Source of the DNA: Flavobacterium sp. 5
GTDB lineage: Bacteria > Bacteroidota > Bacteroidia > Flavobacteriales > Flavobacteriaceae
Length of the DNA: 64,000 nt
Direction: 5' to 3'
Assembly: GCF_002813295.1 (NCBI RefSeq)
Contig: NZ_PHUE01000001.1
Coordinates: 682,001-746,000, forward strand
Of this stretch, positions 1-7,810 are shown piece by piece. Every line of letters begins with the position of its first letter. Within the stretch, counting starts at the first letter, position 1. The position numbers and the translations under genes were made by a program. The notes beneath the pieces are model-generated. The model was not told where the DNA came from and ran no database searches. It saw nothing but the letters and a program-made list of their open reading frames with translations.

Positions 1-942
1 AATTATAATTCTTTCACACTAAACTCTTTAGATTATAATGCCATCGACAAGCAAGATGCTATTGTATTGAATGAACTAGATGAAATCCCTCAAGCTTTAG
101 AAACGACTTTGAAATCCTTTGTCAAAAAAGGAGGAAATCTAATTGTAATTCCATCTGAAAAAGTTTCTATATCAAACTTAAATGAGTTGATACAACAATT
201 TGACAACACCCAATTCAAATCATTAGAATCGAATGAAAAACTGATTACCAAAATCAACTTCAGTCATCCATTATTTGCTGGTGTTTTTGAAAACAAAACA
301 AATAATTTTCAGTATCCAAAAATCAAAAAAGATTTTACGATTTCGACAACAAGCCCAGCCGTTTTAAATTTTGATGATCAATCTCCATTTTTAACAGCAA
401 TAAAAACAGCAGTTTCTTCGGTTTATGTGTTTTCGGCTCCAATTAATACTGATAATTCTAATTTTCAGCAATCGCCATTAATTGTTCCAGTTTTTTACAA
501 AATGGCTTTAAGCAATCAAAATAATGGCATAAATGCAAACACAATTGGAAACAATACTTCCTACCTCGTTTCTGTGAATTTGGCCAAAGATGAAATTCTA
601 ACAGTAAAAAATTCAGACGAACAATTTATTCCGGTACAACAATTATTAAATAATAAAGTTCAATTATTTTTTAATGATTACCCTGAAAAAGCAGGCAATT
701 ACATGATTTATGATTCCAAAAAACCAATAGAAAATATTAGTTTTAATTACCCAAGAACAGAAAGTGATTTGAATCAAGTCAACGAAAGTATTTTATCAGA
801 TTATAAAACAAGTGATTCCATTACAACCATTTTTGACACACTACAAAGCAACCGAAGTGACAATCAAATTTGGAAATGGTTTATTATCTTTGCACTACTA
901 TTTCTAGCATTGGAAATGGCAATTATCAAATTTGTGAAATAA
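1..942 (+). CDS. BatA-like membrane protein, C-terminal part (5' end outside window)
   Basis: The reading frame is open from base 1, so only the C-terminal 313 residues are seen and an internal ATG at 67 is not the true start. The visible part is a soluble region rich in Asn, Ser and Lys that ends in one membrane helix (WKWFIIFALLFLALEMAIIKF) and a short tail. This layout fits the C-terminus of flavobacterial BatA-domain proteins (aerotolerance/VWA type), where an extracytoplasmic region sits between membrane anchors. The BatA and VWA domains would lie upstream, so the assignment rests on the C-terminal architecture and on the gene order with the dihydroorotase homologue 31 bases downstream. 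The four plus-strand genes to 3257 probably form one operon. Confidence 0.55.
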   Translation, partial: NYNSFTLNSLDYNAIDKQDAIVLNELDEIPQALETTLKSFVKKGGNLIVIPSEKVSISNLNELIQQFDNTQFKSLESNEKLITKINFSHPLFAGVFENKTNNFQYPKIKKDFTISTTSPAVLNFDDQSPFLTAIKTAVSSVYVFSAPINTDNSNFQQSPLIVPVFYKMALSNQNNGINANTIGNNTSYLVSVNLAKDEILTVKNSDEQFIPVQQLLNNKVQLFFNDYPEKAGNYMIYDSKKPIENISFNYPRTESDLNQVNESILSDYKTSDSITTIFDTLQSNRSDNQIWKWFIIFALLFLALEMAIIKFVK

Positions 943-973
943 CAATCCGATTTCTAAAAATTACAAAAACAAC

Positions 974-2227
974 ATGAACATAATCATCCGAAGTGCCAAA
1001 ATTATAGATTCAAAAAGTTCGTTTAACAATCAAACTGTTGATCTTTTAATTGTTGATGGTTTAATAAAACAAATTGGAACAGCAATTCCCAACAATGATG
1101 ATATTGAAGAACTAAAACTAGACAATCTTCATATTTCTCAAGGATGGTTTGATAGTAGTGTTTCTCTTGGAGAGCCAGGCTTTGAAGATCGGGAAACCAT
1201 TGCCAATGGACTTGATGTTGCTGCCAAAAGTGGTTTTACTGCCATCGCATTACAACCTAACTCATACCCTGTTATAGACAACCAAGCCCAAGTAAATTTT
1301 GTAAAAAACAAAGCTAACGGTTTTGCTACGCAACTTTTCCCAATAGGTGCATTAACAAAAGGAAGTGAAGGCAAAGACATGGCTGAGTTGTATGATATGA
1401 AAAATTCTGGAGCTGTAGCTTTTGGTGATTATACAAAAAGTCTAGACAATGCCAATTTGCTTAAAATTGCATTACAATATGTTCAGGATTTTGATGGACT
1501 AGTTATTGCTTTCGCACAAGATGATAAAATAAAAGGGAATGGTGTTGCAAATGAAGGAATTGTTTCTACCCGATTGGGATTAAAAGGCATACCAGATTTA
1601 GCCGAAGAATTACAAATTGCCCGAAACTTATTTTTACTGGAATACACTGGAGGAAAATTACATATCCCTACTATTTCTTCGGCAAAATCAGTTCAATTAA
1701 TTAAAGAAGCTAAAGCAAAAGGATTAAATGTTACATGTAGTGTAGCTGTTCATCATTTAGTCTTGACAGATGAAAAATTGGAAGGTTTTGATACCCGTTT
1801 TAAAGTAACTCCTCCATTAAAAACCGAAACTGACAGACAAGCATTACTTAGCGGAATACTTGATGGTACGATTGATATAATCACTTCCGATCACAATCCA
1901 ATTGATATTGAACACAAAAAAATGGAATTTGATTTGGCTAAAAATGGAACAATCGGATTAGAAAGCGCTTTTGGATCTTTGGTGACTGTATTACCTTTGG
2001 AAACCATCATCGAAAAATTCACAGAAGGAAAATTGATTTTCAGTATTCCGACTAATATTATTAACGAAGGACAAATAGCCAATATTACTTTATTTAATCC
2101 TGAAGGTTCAAGTGTTTTTTCAAAGGAAAACATACTTTCAAAATCCAAAAATTCAGCTTTCTTGGGAACTAATCTAAAAGGGAAAGCTTACGGGATTTTG
2201 AACCAAGGGAAATTAATTTTAGGATAA
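974..2227 (+). CDS. Dihydroorotase homologue lacking the HxH metal motif (pseudo-dihydroorotase)
   Basis: At 417 residues this has the length and order of class I dihydroorotases (amidohydrolase superfamily), which close the pyrimidine ring in UMP synthesis. The conserved N-terminal block normally reads like D-x-H-V-H-x-R-E-P-G; here residues 60-69 read DSSVSLGEPG, so both zinc-binding His and the substrate-binding Arg are gone. Later blocks survive: AVHHLVL near 260, KVTPPLKT near 275 and SDHNP near 305. Known inactive homologues such as PyrC' in pseudomonads help aspartate transcarbamoylase assemble, so a structural role is possible. A separate active enzyme would be needed for pyrimidine synthesis. 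The gene lies 31 bases after the BatA-like gene and 9 before the next, so it is probably co-transcribed. Confidence 0.85.
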   Translation: MNIIIRSAKIIDSKSSFNNQTVDLLIVDGLIKQIGTAIPNNDDIEELKLDNLHISQGWFDSSVSLGEPGFEDRETIANGLDVAAKSGFTAIALQPNSYPVIDNQAQVNFVKNKANGFATQLFPIGALTKGSEGKDMAELYDMKNSGAVAFGDYTKSLDNANLLKIALQYVQDFDGLVIAFAQDDKIKGNGVANEGIVSTRLGLKGIPDLAEELQIARNLFLLEYTGGKLHIPTISSAKSVQLIKEAKAKGLNVTCSVAVHHLVLTDEKLEGFDTRFKVTPPLKTETDRQALLSGILDGTIDIITSDHNPIDIEHKKMEFDLAKNGTIGLESAFGSLVTVLPLETIIEKFTEGKLIFSIPTNIINEGQIANITLFNPEGSSVFSKENILSKSKNSAFLGTNLKGKAYGILNQGKLILG

Positions 2228-2236
2228 CTAAATATC

Positions 2237-2563
2237 ATGAACAACACTATCGAAGCTGGAAAAACCGCAGCCATTACCAGTTATATTTTAGGCATTGGAG
2301 TATTTATTGCCATGTCTATGAATTCAGAGGATAAAAATGAATTTGCTTCATTTCATATCCGACAAGGATTAGGACTTACACTTACCTTTATTTCTTTGGG
2401 CTTAATCATTAGTAACTTTAATAGTTTAATGATTTCGGCACCAATGTGGATTTTTATTTCTGTTTTATGGTCTTACGGGATTTTCAGTGCTATAAAAGGC
2501 GAAACAAAACCAGTTCCATTGTTAGGGACTTATTTTCAAAAATGGCTTAAAAGCATATCATAA
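2237..2563 (+). CDS. Small membrane protein, DUF4870/Tic20-like
   Basis: This 108-residue protein has three likely membrane helices (around residues 12-28, 45-63 and 68-88). A short polar segment between the first two reads FHIRQGLG, a pattern of DUF4870-type proteins in which a His-x-Arg-Gln stretch precedes the second helix. The molecular role is not known. It starts 9 bases after the dihydroorotase homologue and 46 bases before the esterase, and the same order is familiar to me from other flavobacteria, which supports one operon. I see no signal peptide separate from the first helix. Confidence 0.7.
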   Translation: MNNTIEAGKTAAITSYILGIGVFIAMSMNSEDKNEFASFHIRQGLGLTLTFISLGLIISNFNSLMISAPMWIFISVLWSYGIFSAIKGETKPVPLLGTYFQKWLKSIS

Positions 2564-2609
2564 AAAATCAATTAACAATCAACAATTGATAATTACCAAT
2601 TAATTACAA

Positions 2610-3257
2610 ATGAATCTATCTTTAGAATATAAAATAAGAGAACCAAAAGTTATTCTTGACAAAAATCCATTATTACTTTTACTTCATGGATACGGCAGTA
2701 ACGAAGCTGATTTATTTTCGTTTGCAACAGAATTACCTAATGAATATTATATAATCTCGGCTCGGGCTCCCTACGATCTACAATATGGAAGTTATGCATG
2801 GTATGCAATAAATTTTGATGCTGATCAAAACAAATTTTCTGACAATGAACAGGCTCGAATTTCGAGAGATATAATTGCAGATTTTATTGATGAATTAGTT
2901 GCAAACTACCCAATTGATGCCAATGATGTCAATCTAGTTGGTTTTAGTCAAGGTTCTATTTTGAGTTATGCAGTAGCACTTTCTTATCCTGAAAAAGTAA
3001 ATAAAGTAGTTGCAATGAGTGGTTATCTCAATTTAGAGATTGTAGCAGAAGATTATTTAAAAAACAACTTAAGCAAACTTAAAATATTTGCTTCTCACGG
3101 AACAGTAGACCAAGTAATCCCTTTGGATTGGGCTAGAAAAACATCTCCAATTTTAGAAAAATTAGGCATAGCCATTACCTACAAAGAATATCCTGTTGGT
3201 CATGGAGTTGCACCACAAAATTTTTATGATTTCAAGAATTGGCTGATTCAAAAATAG
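2610..3257 (+). CDS. Alpha/beta-hydrolase, phospholipase/carboxylesterase family
   Basis: The 215-residue protein is a cytoplasmic serine hydrolase of the Abhydrolase_2 (carboxylesterase/lysophospholipase) family. The oxyanion region LLLLHGYGSNEADL is near residue 25, the nucleophile elbow GFSQGS near residue 112, the acid is probably in the SHGTVDQVIP block near 165, and the catalytic His is in VGHGV near 195. It has the usual family length and no signal peptide. The natural substrate cannot be read from the sequence; small esters or lysophospholipids are typical. It is the last gene of the operon starting with the BatA-like gene, and a perfect inverted repeat begins at its stop codon. Confidence 0.85.
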   Translation: MNLSLEYKIREPKVILDKNPLLLLLHGYGSNEADLFSFATELPNEYYIISARAPYDLQYGSYAWYAINFDADQNKFSDNEQARISRDIIADFIDELVANYPIDANDVNLVGFSQGSILSYAVALSYPEKVNKVVAMSGYLNLEIVAEDYLKNNLSKLKIFASHGTVDQVIPLDWARKTSPILEKLGIAITYKEYPVGHGVAPQNFYDFKNWLIQK

Positions 3258-3321
3258 TTTTTAGTTGATAGTTTTTAGTTTTCGGTCCATCACCTGACAA
3301 CTAAAAACTATCAACTAAAAA
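3258..3321. terminator. Perfect 23-bp inverted repeat, probable bidirectional terminator
   Basis: Two perfect 23-base arms (3258-3280 and 3299-3321) flank an 18-base loop. The arms start TTTTTAGTTGATAG and end with T or A runs on both strands. The structure sits exactly between two convergent genes, beginning one base after the stop codon at 3255-3257. The sequence type (AACTAAAAACTATCAACT) looks like a repeat seen between flavobacterial genes. Confidence 0.7.
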
Positions 3322-3325
3322 AATT

Positions 3326-3826
3326 TTACTTTTGATATATAAAAGACTGATTTACTTCAAAAGAAACGCTTTCGTCATCGTTAATGAAATATTTCAACAA
3401 TACTTCACCCCAATATTCACCATCATTATAATCTGCAATTATCCAACGGTGATTTAGCACTTTTACTTTATTAATTATAAATTTATTGGCTCCCAATTGC
3501 TCTTGTCCTGTATAAGGGTTTCCTTTTGGGTTTGTATTAAAATCCAATAATTTACCAGTAACATAAGGAATTAAAGTCGTATAGTTTCGGATTTTATCTG
3601 ACTTAGCCGATTCGAAATAATTTTGTGCATTTTCATTTTTTTCTAATGAGAAATAATCAGCATCAGACCATTTATTAGTCATTGCTTGTAAACTATCTTT
3701 TAATTTGGTAGTCGATTTTTTATATTTATCCTGCTCAAAAGTAACTTCTTTGCTTAAATACATATAGGTATAAACATTAAAAACTAAAGACAAAATTAAA
3801 GCGTAAAGGAGTAATGATTTTTTCAT
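3326..3826 (-). CDS. Conserved hypothetical membrane-anchored protein
   Basis: I do not recognise a named family in this 166-residue protein. It starts with a single hydrophobic segment (residues 5-24, LLLYALILSLVFNVYTYMYL), then a lysine-rich linker likely to be a coiled coil, then a mixed alpha/beta domain of about 110 residues with Trp/Tyr-rich strands (HRWIIADYNDGEYWGEVLLKYF). This suggests an inner-membrane anchor with a periplasmic domain. It begins only 7 bases after the metallo-hydrolase gene on the same strand, so the two are almost certainly co-transcribed, although nothing in it points to a shared function. Confidence 0.6.
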   Translation of the reverse strand: MKKSLLLYALILSLVFNVYTYMYLSKEVTFEQDKYKKSTTKLKDSLQAMTNKWSDADYFSLEKNENAQNYFESAKSDKIRNYTTLIPYVTGKLLDFNTNPKGNPYTGQEQLGANKFIINKVKVLNHRWIIADYNDGEYWGEVLLKYFINDDESVSFEVNQSFIYQK

Positions 3827-3833
3827 TCGTAGA

Positions 3834-4598
3834 TTAAATTGTAATTTCTAAATTGTCGTAAGCCAAGAAAACATTTTCCGGCAATCTTTTTTGAACTTCT
3901 TCATGAAAGCCAAGCATGTGGCTAATATGTGTAAGATAGGCTTTTTCGGGTTTCAGCAAAGCTATAAAATCGAGTGCTTCTTCCAAATTAAAATGTGTAT
4001 CATGAGGCTGTTCACGCAATGCATTAACGACTAAAACTTTGAGGTTTTTCAGTTTATCAATTTCGACTTCATCAATGGTTTTTACATCTGTTAAATAAGC
4101 AAAATCATCAATCCTAAATCCAAAAACCTGCAAATCTCCATGCCAAACATTTACTGGAATAGCGGTTTTGTTTCCAATAGAAAAAGGTTTATCATTTTCA
4201 ATTTCGATGATTTTTACCGAAGGTGCTCCTGGATATCTATTGACAGTTTCGAATATGTAATCAAATCGTTTTTCAATATTGGTAAGTACCCTTTTATGAG
4301 CATATATAGGAATTTCTCCTTGTCTGAAATTAAAAGGTCGTATATCATCCAAACCAGCAGTATGATCTGCATGTTCATGAGTAAAAAGAATTCCGTCCAA
4401 TTTTCTACAATTAGAAGACAACATTTGCTGTCTAAAATCAGGTCCGCAATCGATAACGTAAGAGTGATCTTTCCATGATATCCAAGCCGAAACCCGGAGC
4501 CTTTTGTCCTTAAAATCAGTGCTTCTGCAAACTTCATGATCAACCCCAATAATAGGAATTCCCTGAGATGTACCTGTACCTAAAAAATATACCTTCAA
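3834..4598 (-). CDS. MBL-fold metallo-hydrolase, PhnP-like
   Basis: This 254-residue protein belongs to the metallo-beta-lactamase superfamily. The metal motif THEHADHTAGLDD (H-x-H-x-D-H) is near residue 77, and there are further metal ligands near HGD (about 155) and at the C-terminal YLTHISHMLGFH. The short start MKVYFLGTGTSQGIP and the central DDIRPFNF match the PhnP/phosphodiesterase branch (cyclic phosphate or RNA-end hydrolysis) rather than beta-lactamases. It has no signal peptide, so it is cytoplasmic. A minus-strand promoter element lies about 20 bases upstream, and the 166-residue gene follows directly. The exact substrate is unknown. Confidence 0.8.
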   Translation of the reverse strand: MKVYFLGTGTSQGIPIIGVDHEVCRSTDFKDKRLRVSAWISWKDHSYVIDCGPDFRQQMLSSNCRKLDGILFTHEHADHTAGLDDIRPFNFRQGEIPIYAHKRVLTNIEKRFDYIFETVNRYPGAPSVKIIEIENDKPFSIGNKTAIPVNVWHGDLQVFGFRIDDFAYLTDVKTIDEVEIDKLKNLKVLVVNALREQPHDTHFNLEEALDFIALLKPEKAYLTHISHMLGFHEEVQKRLPENVFLAYDNLEITI

Positions 4599-4616
4599 TT
4601 GCGTTTGTTTTTTTTA

Positions 4617-4624
4617 CAAAAATA
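4617..4624 (-). promoter_or_regulatory. -7 promoter element for the MBL-fold gene
   Basis: CAAAAATA on the plus strand reads TATTTTTG on the minus strand, a full match to the Bacteroidota -7 consensus TAnnTTTG, 18 bases upstream of the start at 4598. It stands back to back with the plus-strand element at 4659. Confidence 0.55.
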
Positions 4625-4658
4625 GAATTAATTCTCTTTCTTTAGAAGCCTAATTAGT

Positions 4659-4666
4659 TAACTTTG
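4659..4666 (+). promoter_or_regulatory. -7 promoter element for the 487-residue gene
   Basis: TAACTTTG matches TAnnTTTG and lies 30 bases before the ATG at 4697, giving a leader of about 25 bases. Confidence 0.55.
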
Positions 4667-4696
4667 TAACATAATTGCCCAATTTAAACAAAAAAA

Positions 4697-6160
4697 ATGG
4701 AAGCCAAAAAGATAAAACTAAAAGGAGACAAAGTTATCGAGCAAATTCCTTCTTTAAAGGATAAAGCACTTCGTATTAATTTGAATGAAAACATATACGG
4801 AACTTTTGCTGAAATTGGAGCTGGTCAAGAAACAGTTAGACATTTTTTTAGATCAGGTGGATCATCTGGCACAATCGCAAAGGCAATGTCAGCTTATGAC
4901 AAAGACTTTAGTGATGCTGTTTATGGAATTGAAGAAGACGGCCGTTACGTAACTGAAAGCCGACTGAAAAAAATGTTGAATTTTGAAGGCGAATTGATTG
5001 AAGAACGATTAAGTCGAACAAAACATCCAAACAAGATGTTTTTCAGTTATGCCAATACAGTTGCTACCATTGACTTTGCTAAACAATTCAAAGGGCATGG
5101 ATGGGTAGGTATTCGCTATCAATTGGACCCAACAGAAGGTTATAATGAAATAATTATTCATATTCGTTTCAAAGAAACGGATTCAAGATTACAACAAGAA
5201 ACTTTAGGTACTTTGGGTGTTAATTTGATTTATGGTGCATTCTATAAATATAATGATCCAAAAAAATTACTTCGCTATTTATACGACCATCTTGACAAAG
5301 ACCAATTAGAAATTGACACCATTAATTTCTCGGGCCCCCGTTTTGCTGATGTTGACAATCGTTTAATGAGCTTACAGTTGGTAAAAAACGGTATGACAGA
5401 TGCAGTAATGTTCAATCCAAAAGGAAAAAATGTTCTGCCAGCAGCCATCCTTTACAAAAAAAACTTACTTGCATTTAGAGGAAGTTTCCGTCCTGTTACC
5501 AAAGTAAACATGGATATGTATGCCAACTCTTTAAAGATGTTTTTGGAAGAAAACAAAGTAGAAAAAGAAAACACTTTGGTAATTTTCGAAATTACATTAT
5601 CTAATCTTCGATCTGATGGTGAAATTGACGAAAGAGACTTTATGGATCGTGCCGAGCTGTTATGCTCTTTGGGACAAACTGTAATGATTTCTAATTTTCA
5701 AGAATACTATAAAGTAGTAGAATATTTTTCTAATTATACCAAAGCCCGAATGGGTCTTGCTATGGGCGTTAATAACCTAGTAGATATATTTGACGAAAAA
5801 TACTATCGCCATTTGAGCGGAGGAATCCTAGAAGCCTTTGGGAAATTATTTTATCGTGATATGAAAGTATTTTTATACCCAATGATTGGCGAAGAAGGAG
5901 AAATCATAACTTCCAAAAACTTAAAAGTACATCCAAGAATGAAAGAATTATATAAGTTCTTTAAATTCAACGGAAAAGTAGTAGATATTGAGGATTACAA
6001 CCCAGAAATATTAGAAGTATTCTCTCGAGAAGTATTAAAAATGATTAGTGCCGGCAAACCAGGCTGGGAGCCGATGCTTCCTCCTGGAGTTGCAGAAATC
6101 ATTAAAGAAAAAGGGCTTTTTGGTTATCAATCCAATTCACTTTTAGAAGCAAGCAAATAA
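4697..6160 (+). CDS. Large conserved protein of unknown function
   Basis: This 487-residue soluble protein is very well kept in flavobacteria as far as I remember, but has no secure function. Its homologues have sometimes carried the label nicotinate-nucleotide adenylyltransferase; however, I do not see the H-x-G-H nucleotidyltransferase signature here. Striking segments are GTFAEIGAGQETVRHFF near residue 35, the acidic/basic stretch around 95-110, NLIYGAFYKYNDPKKLLRYL near 175, and MGLAMGVNNLVDIFDEKYYRHL near 355. There is no signal peptide or membrane helix. It is transcribed alone from its own promoter and followed by a clear terminator. Confidence 0.7.
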   Translation: MEAKKIKLKGDKVIEQIPSLKDKALRINLNENIYGTFAEIGAGQETVRHFFRSGGSSGTIAKAMSAYDKDFSDAVYGIEEDGRYVTESRLKKMLNFEGELIEERLSRTKHPNKMFFSYANTVATIDFAKQFKGHGWVGIRYQLDPTEGYNEIIIHIRFKETDSRLQQETLGTLGVNLIYGAFYKYNDPKKLLRYLYDHLDKDQLEIDTINFSGPRFADVDNRLMSLQLVKNGMTDAVMFNPKGKNVLPAAILYKKNLLAFRGSFRPVTKVNMDMYANSLKMFLEENKVEKENTLVIFEITLSNLRSDGEIDERDFMDRAELLCSLGQTVMISNFQEYYKVVEYFSNYTKARMGLAMGVNNLVDIFDEKYYRHLSGGILEAFGKLFYRDMKVFLYPMIGEEGEIITSKNLKVHPRMKELYKFFKFNGKVVDIEDYNPEILEVFSREVLKMISAGKPGWEPMLPPGVAEIIKEKGLFGYQSNSLLEASK

Positions 6161-6180
6161 ACTAAACGATTCTAAATTCA

Positions 6181-6221
6181 AAAAAATCCAAGAAAGACAA
6201 AATGTTTTTCTTGGATTTTTT
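6181..6221 (+). terminator. Intrinsic terminator
   Basis: Arms AAAAAATCCAAGAAA (6181-6195) and TTTCTTGGATTTTTT (6207-6221) form a 15-bp stem followed by a T run, 20 bases after the stop of the upstream gene. It can also serve the convergent bcp gene. Confidence 0.85.
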
Positions 6222-6264
6222 TTTAAAGAAAGAAATACTATTAAGAATTATCCCAATCTGTTCT

Positions 6265-6717
6265 TTATTTTAAGATTTGGTTGGCATGAACCTTGGTTTT
6301 AACATCTGAAATAATATCAGAGATAATACCATTTTCATCGATGACAAAAGTTGTTCTGTGAATACCATCATATTCTCTTCCCATAAACTTTTTTGGACCC
6401 CAAACTCCAAAAGCATTAATAACTGTTTTATCCTCATCTGCCAACAACGGAAAAGGTAATTCGTATTTATCTCTAAACTTCGCTTGCGCTTTGGCACTAT
6501 CAGCACTTACGCCAAGGAGTTCATAATTATTAGCTTGAAAACGTTGAAAATTATCTCTTAAATCACAAGCCTCAGTAGTACAACCTGGTGTTGATGCTTT
6601 TGGATAAAAGAAAACAACTAGTTTTTTTCCTTTATAATCGGTTAATTGATGTAATTTTCCATCTTGATCTATACCTGCAAATTTTGGGGCTTGATCTCCT
6701 ATTTTTAATGTAGTCAT
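6265..6717 (-). CDS. bcp: Thioredoxin-dependent peroxiredoxin (Bcp/PrxQ)
   Basis: The 150-residue protein has the PrxQ/Bcp layout: FFYPKASTPGCTTEACDLRD with peroxidatic Cys46 and resolving Cys51 five residues apart. The active-site Pro/Thr (TPGC) is present, and the conserved Arg lies in the FRDKYELPFPLLAD to GREYDGIHRTTF region. It reduces hydrogen peroxide and organic hydroperoxides in the cytoplasm, using thioredoxin as electron donor. Length and motifs are normal. The gene is divergent from nth, with a palindromic, repeat-like intergenic region between them. Confidence 0.93.
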   Translation of the reverse strand: MTTLKIGDQAPKFAGIDQDGKLHQLTDYKGKKLVVFFYPKASTPGCTTEACDLRDNFQRFQANNYELLGVSADSAKAQAKFRDKYELPFPLLADEDKTVINAFGVWGPKKFMGREYDGIHRTTFVIDENGIISDIISDVKTKVHANQILK

Positions 6718-6731
6718 ATTTTTAAGTTGAT

Positions 6732-6855
6732 GAGTTACTAAGCCACTAAGGTACTAAGTTTTGTAAAATTTGACATTCAAAACACCATTCAAAAAGTAAA
6801 TAATACTATTTTTACATTCAAAAACATTCTTAGAAACAAAGATTCTTAGCAACTC
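6732..6855. repeat. Imperfect inverted repeat between bcp and nth
   Basis: GAGTTACTAAG at 6732-6742 is matched by CTTAGCAACTC at 6845-6855 (10 of 11 complementary). The left part continues with repeated CTAAG words (6738-6758) and the right part with CTTAG words. The region separates two divergent genes and so must also hold their promoters, but I see no clean TAnnTTTG. The CTAAG pattern resembles short interspersed repeats of flavobacterial genomes. Confidence 0.45.
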
Positions 6856-6861
6856 AAAAAA

Positions 6862-7515
6862 ATGACCAAACAAGAACGCGTAACATTTGTAATAAACACG
6901 TTAAAAGAATTATATCCAACTATTCCAATACCATTAGATCATAAAGACCCATATACGCTGCTAATTGCTGTTTTACTGTCAGCACAGTGTACAGATGTTC
7001 GTGTTAATCAAATTACCCCTTTGCTTTTTGCTAAAGCTGATAACCCATACGATATGGTTAAGATGTCTGTCGAAGAAATAAAAGAGATTATTCGTCCTTG
7101 TGGTTTATCACCTATGAAATCGAAAGGAATTCATGGTTTATCACAAATTTTGATCGATAAGCATAACGGAAAAGTTCCTCAAAGTTTTGAGTTTTTAGAA
7201 GAATTACCAGCAGTTGGGCATAAAACGGCTAGTGTAGTGATGTCGCAAGCTTTTGGTGTCCCTGCATTTCCTGTAGATACTCATATTCACCGATTAATGT
7301 ACAGATGGAACTTAACAAATGGTAAAAATGTCGTTCAAACCGAAAGAGATGCTAAACGCATTTTCCCAGAAGAAATATGGAATGATTTACACCTACAAAT
7401 TATTTGGTATGGTCGCGAATATTCACCAGCAAGAGGTTGGAGTTTAGAGAAAGATATTATCACCAAAACAATTGGACGAAAATCTGTATTGAATGAATTT
7501 GTAAAAAAACAATAA
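6862..7515 (+). CDS. nth: Endonuclease III-like DNA glycosylase without Fe-S cluster
   Basis: This 217-residue HhH-GPD protein fits endonuclease III, which removes oxidised pyrimidines in base excision repair. The helix-hairpin-helix and catalytic lysine are in LEELPAVGHKTA (Lys121), and the catalytic aspartate is in FPVDTHIHR (Asp139). Other family blocks (LLIAVLLSAQCTDVRVNQ, LSPMKSKGI) are intact. The C-terminal region that in E. coli holds the C-x6-C-x2-C-x5-C [4Fe-4S] ligands has no cysteine at all after residue 80; it ends SLEKDIITKTIGRKSVLNEF. The enzyme should still be active, since some Nth homologues work without the cluster. It is transcribed alone and followed by a hairpin. Confidence 0.9.
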   Translation: MTKQERVTFVINTLKELYPTIPIPLDHKDPYTLLIAVLLSAQCTDVRVNQITPLLFAKADNPYDMVKMSVEEIKEIIRPCGLSPMKSKGIHGLSQILIDKHNGKVPQSFEFLEELPAVGHKTASVVMSQAFGVPAFPVDTHIHRLMYRWNLTNGKNVVQTERDAKRIFPEEIWNDLHLQIIWYGREYSPARGWSLEKDIITKTIGRKSVLNEFVKKQ

Positions 7516-7529
7516 CAATCATAAACAAC

Positions 7530-7564
7530 AAATTTCACTAGTTTAATAAAAACTAGTGAAATTT
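7530..7564. terminator. Hairpin terminator after nth
   Basis: AAATTTCACTAGTTT (7530-7544) and AAACTAGTGAAATTT (7550-7564) form a perfect 15-bp stem with a 5-base loop. It lies between nth and the convergent small ORF at 7616-7759. Confidence 0.7.
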
Positions 7565-7615
7565 GAATCTATTTTAAATCAATTAAGATTTAAATTTCTT
7601 TTTGATTTTAACGAA

Positions 7616-7759
7616 TTAATTGGCTATAATTTCAAAAACCTTTTCCTCTATTTTAAATACTTTCAATGCTTTAGAGTAATTTAATAAAAAAGAAACAACT
7701 TCTTTATCTGGTTTCATTTTTTTAGTAGTTTTTAATTCTTTAGAGTAATTCTTTTCCAT
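7616..7759 (-). CDS. Small conserved hypothetical protein (47 residues) next to the sigma factor
   Basis: A 47-residue ORF runs on the minus strand from ATG at 7759 to TAA at 7616-7618. It reads MEKNYSKELKTTKKMKPDKE and continues with a short amphipathic helix and a hydrophobic end (FEIIAN). The composition (Lys/Glu-rich start, VVSFLLNYSKALKV core) is protein-like, and I recall a similar short ORF after the ECF sigma gene in other flavobacteria. It begins about 50 bases after the sigma-factor stop on the same strand, so it could be co-transcribed. Function unknown; an anti-sigma or adaptor role would be speculation. Confidence 0.6.
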   Translation of the reverse strand: MEKNYSKELKTTKKMKPDKEVVSFLLNYSKALKVFKIEEKVFEIIAN

Positions 7760-7810
7760 ATGAATATAAATTGTATTTTATATTACAACGGAGGAATCTC
7801 CCCTTTATTG

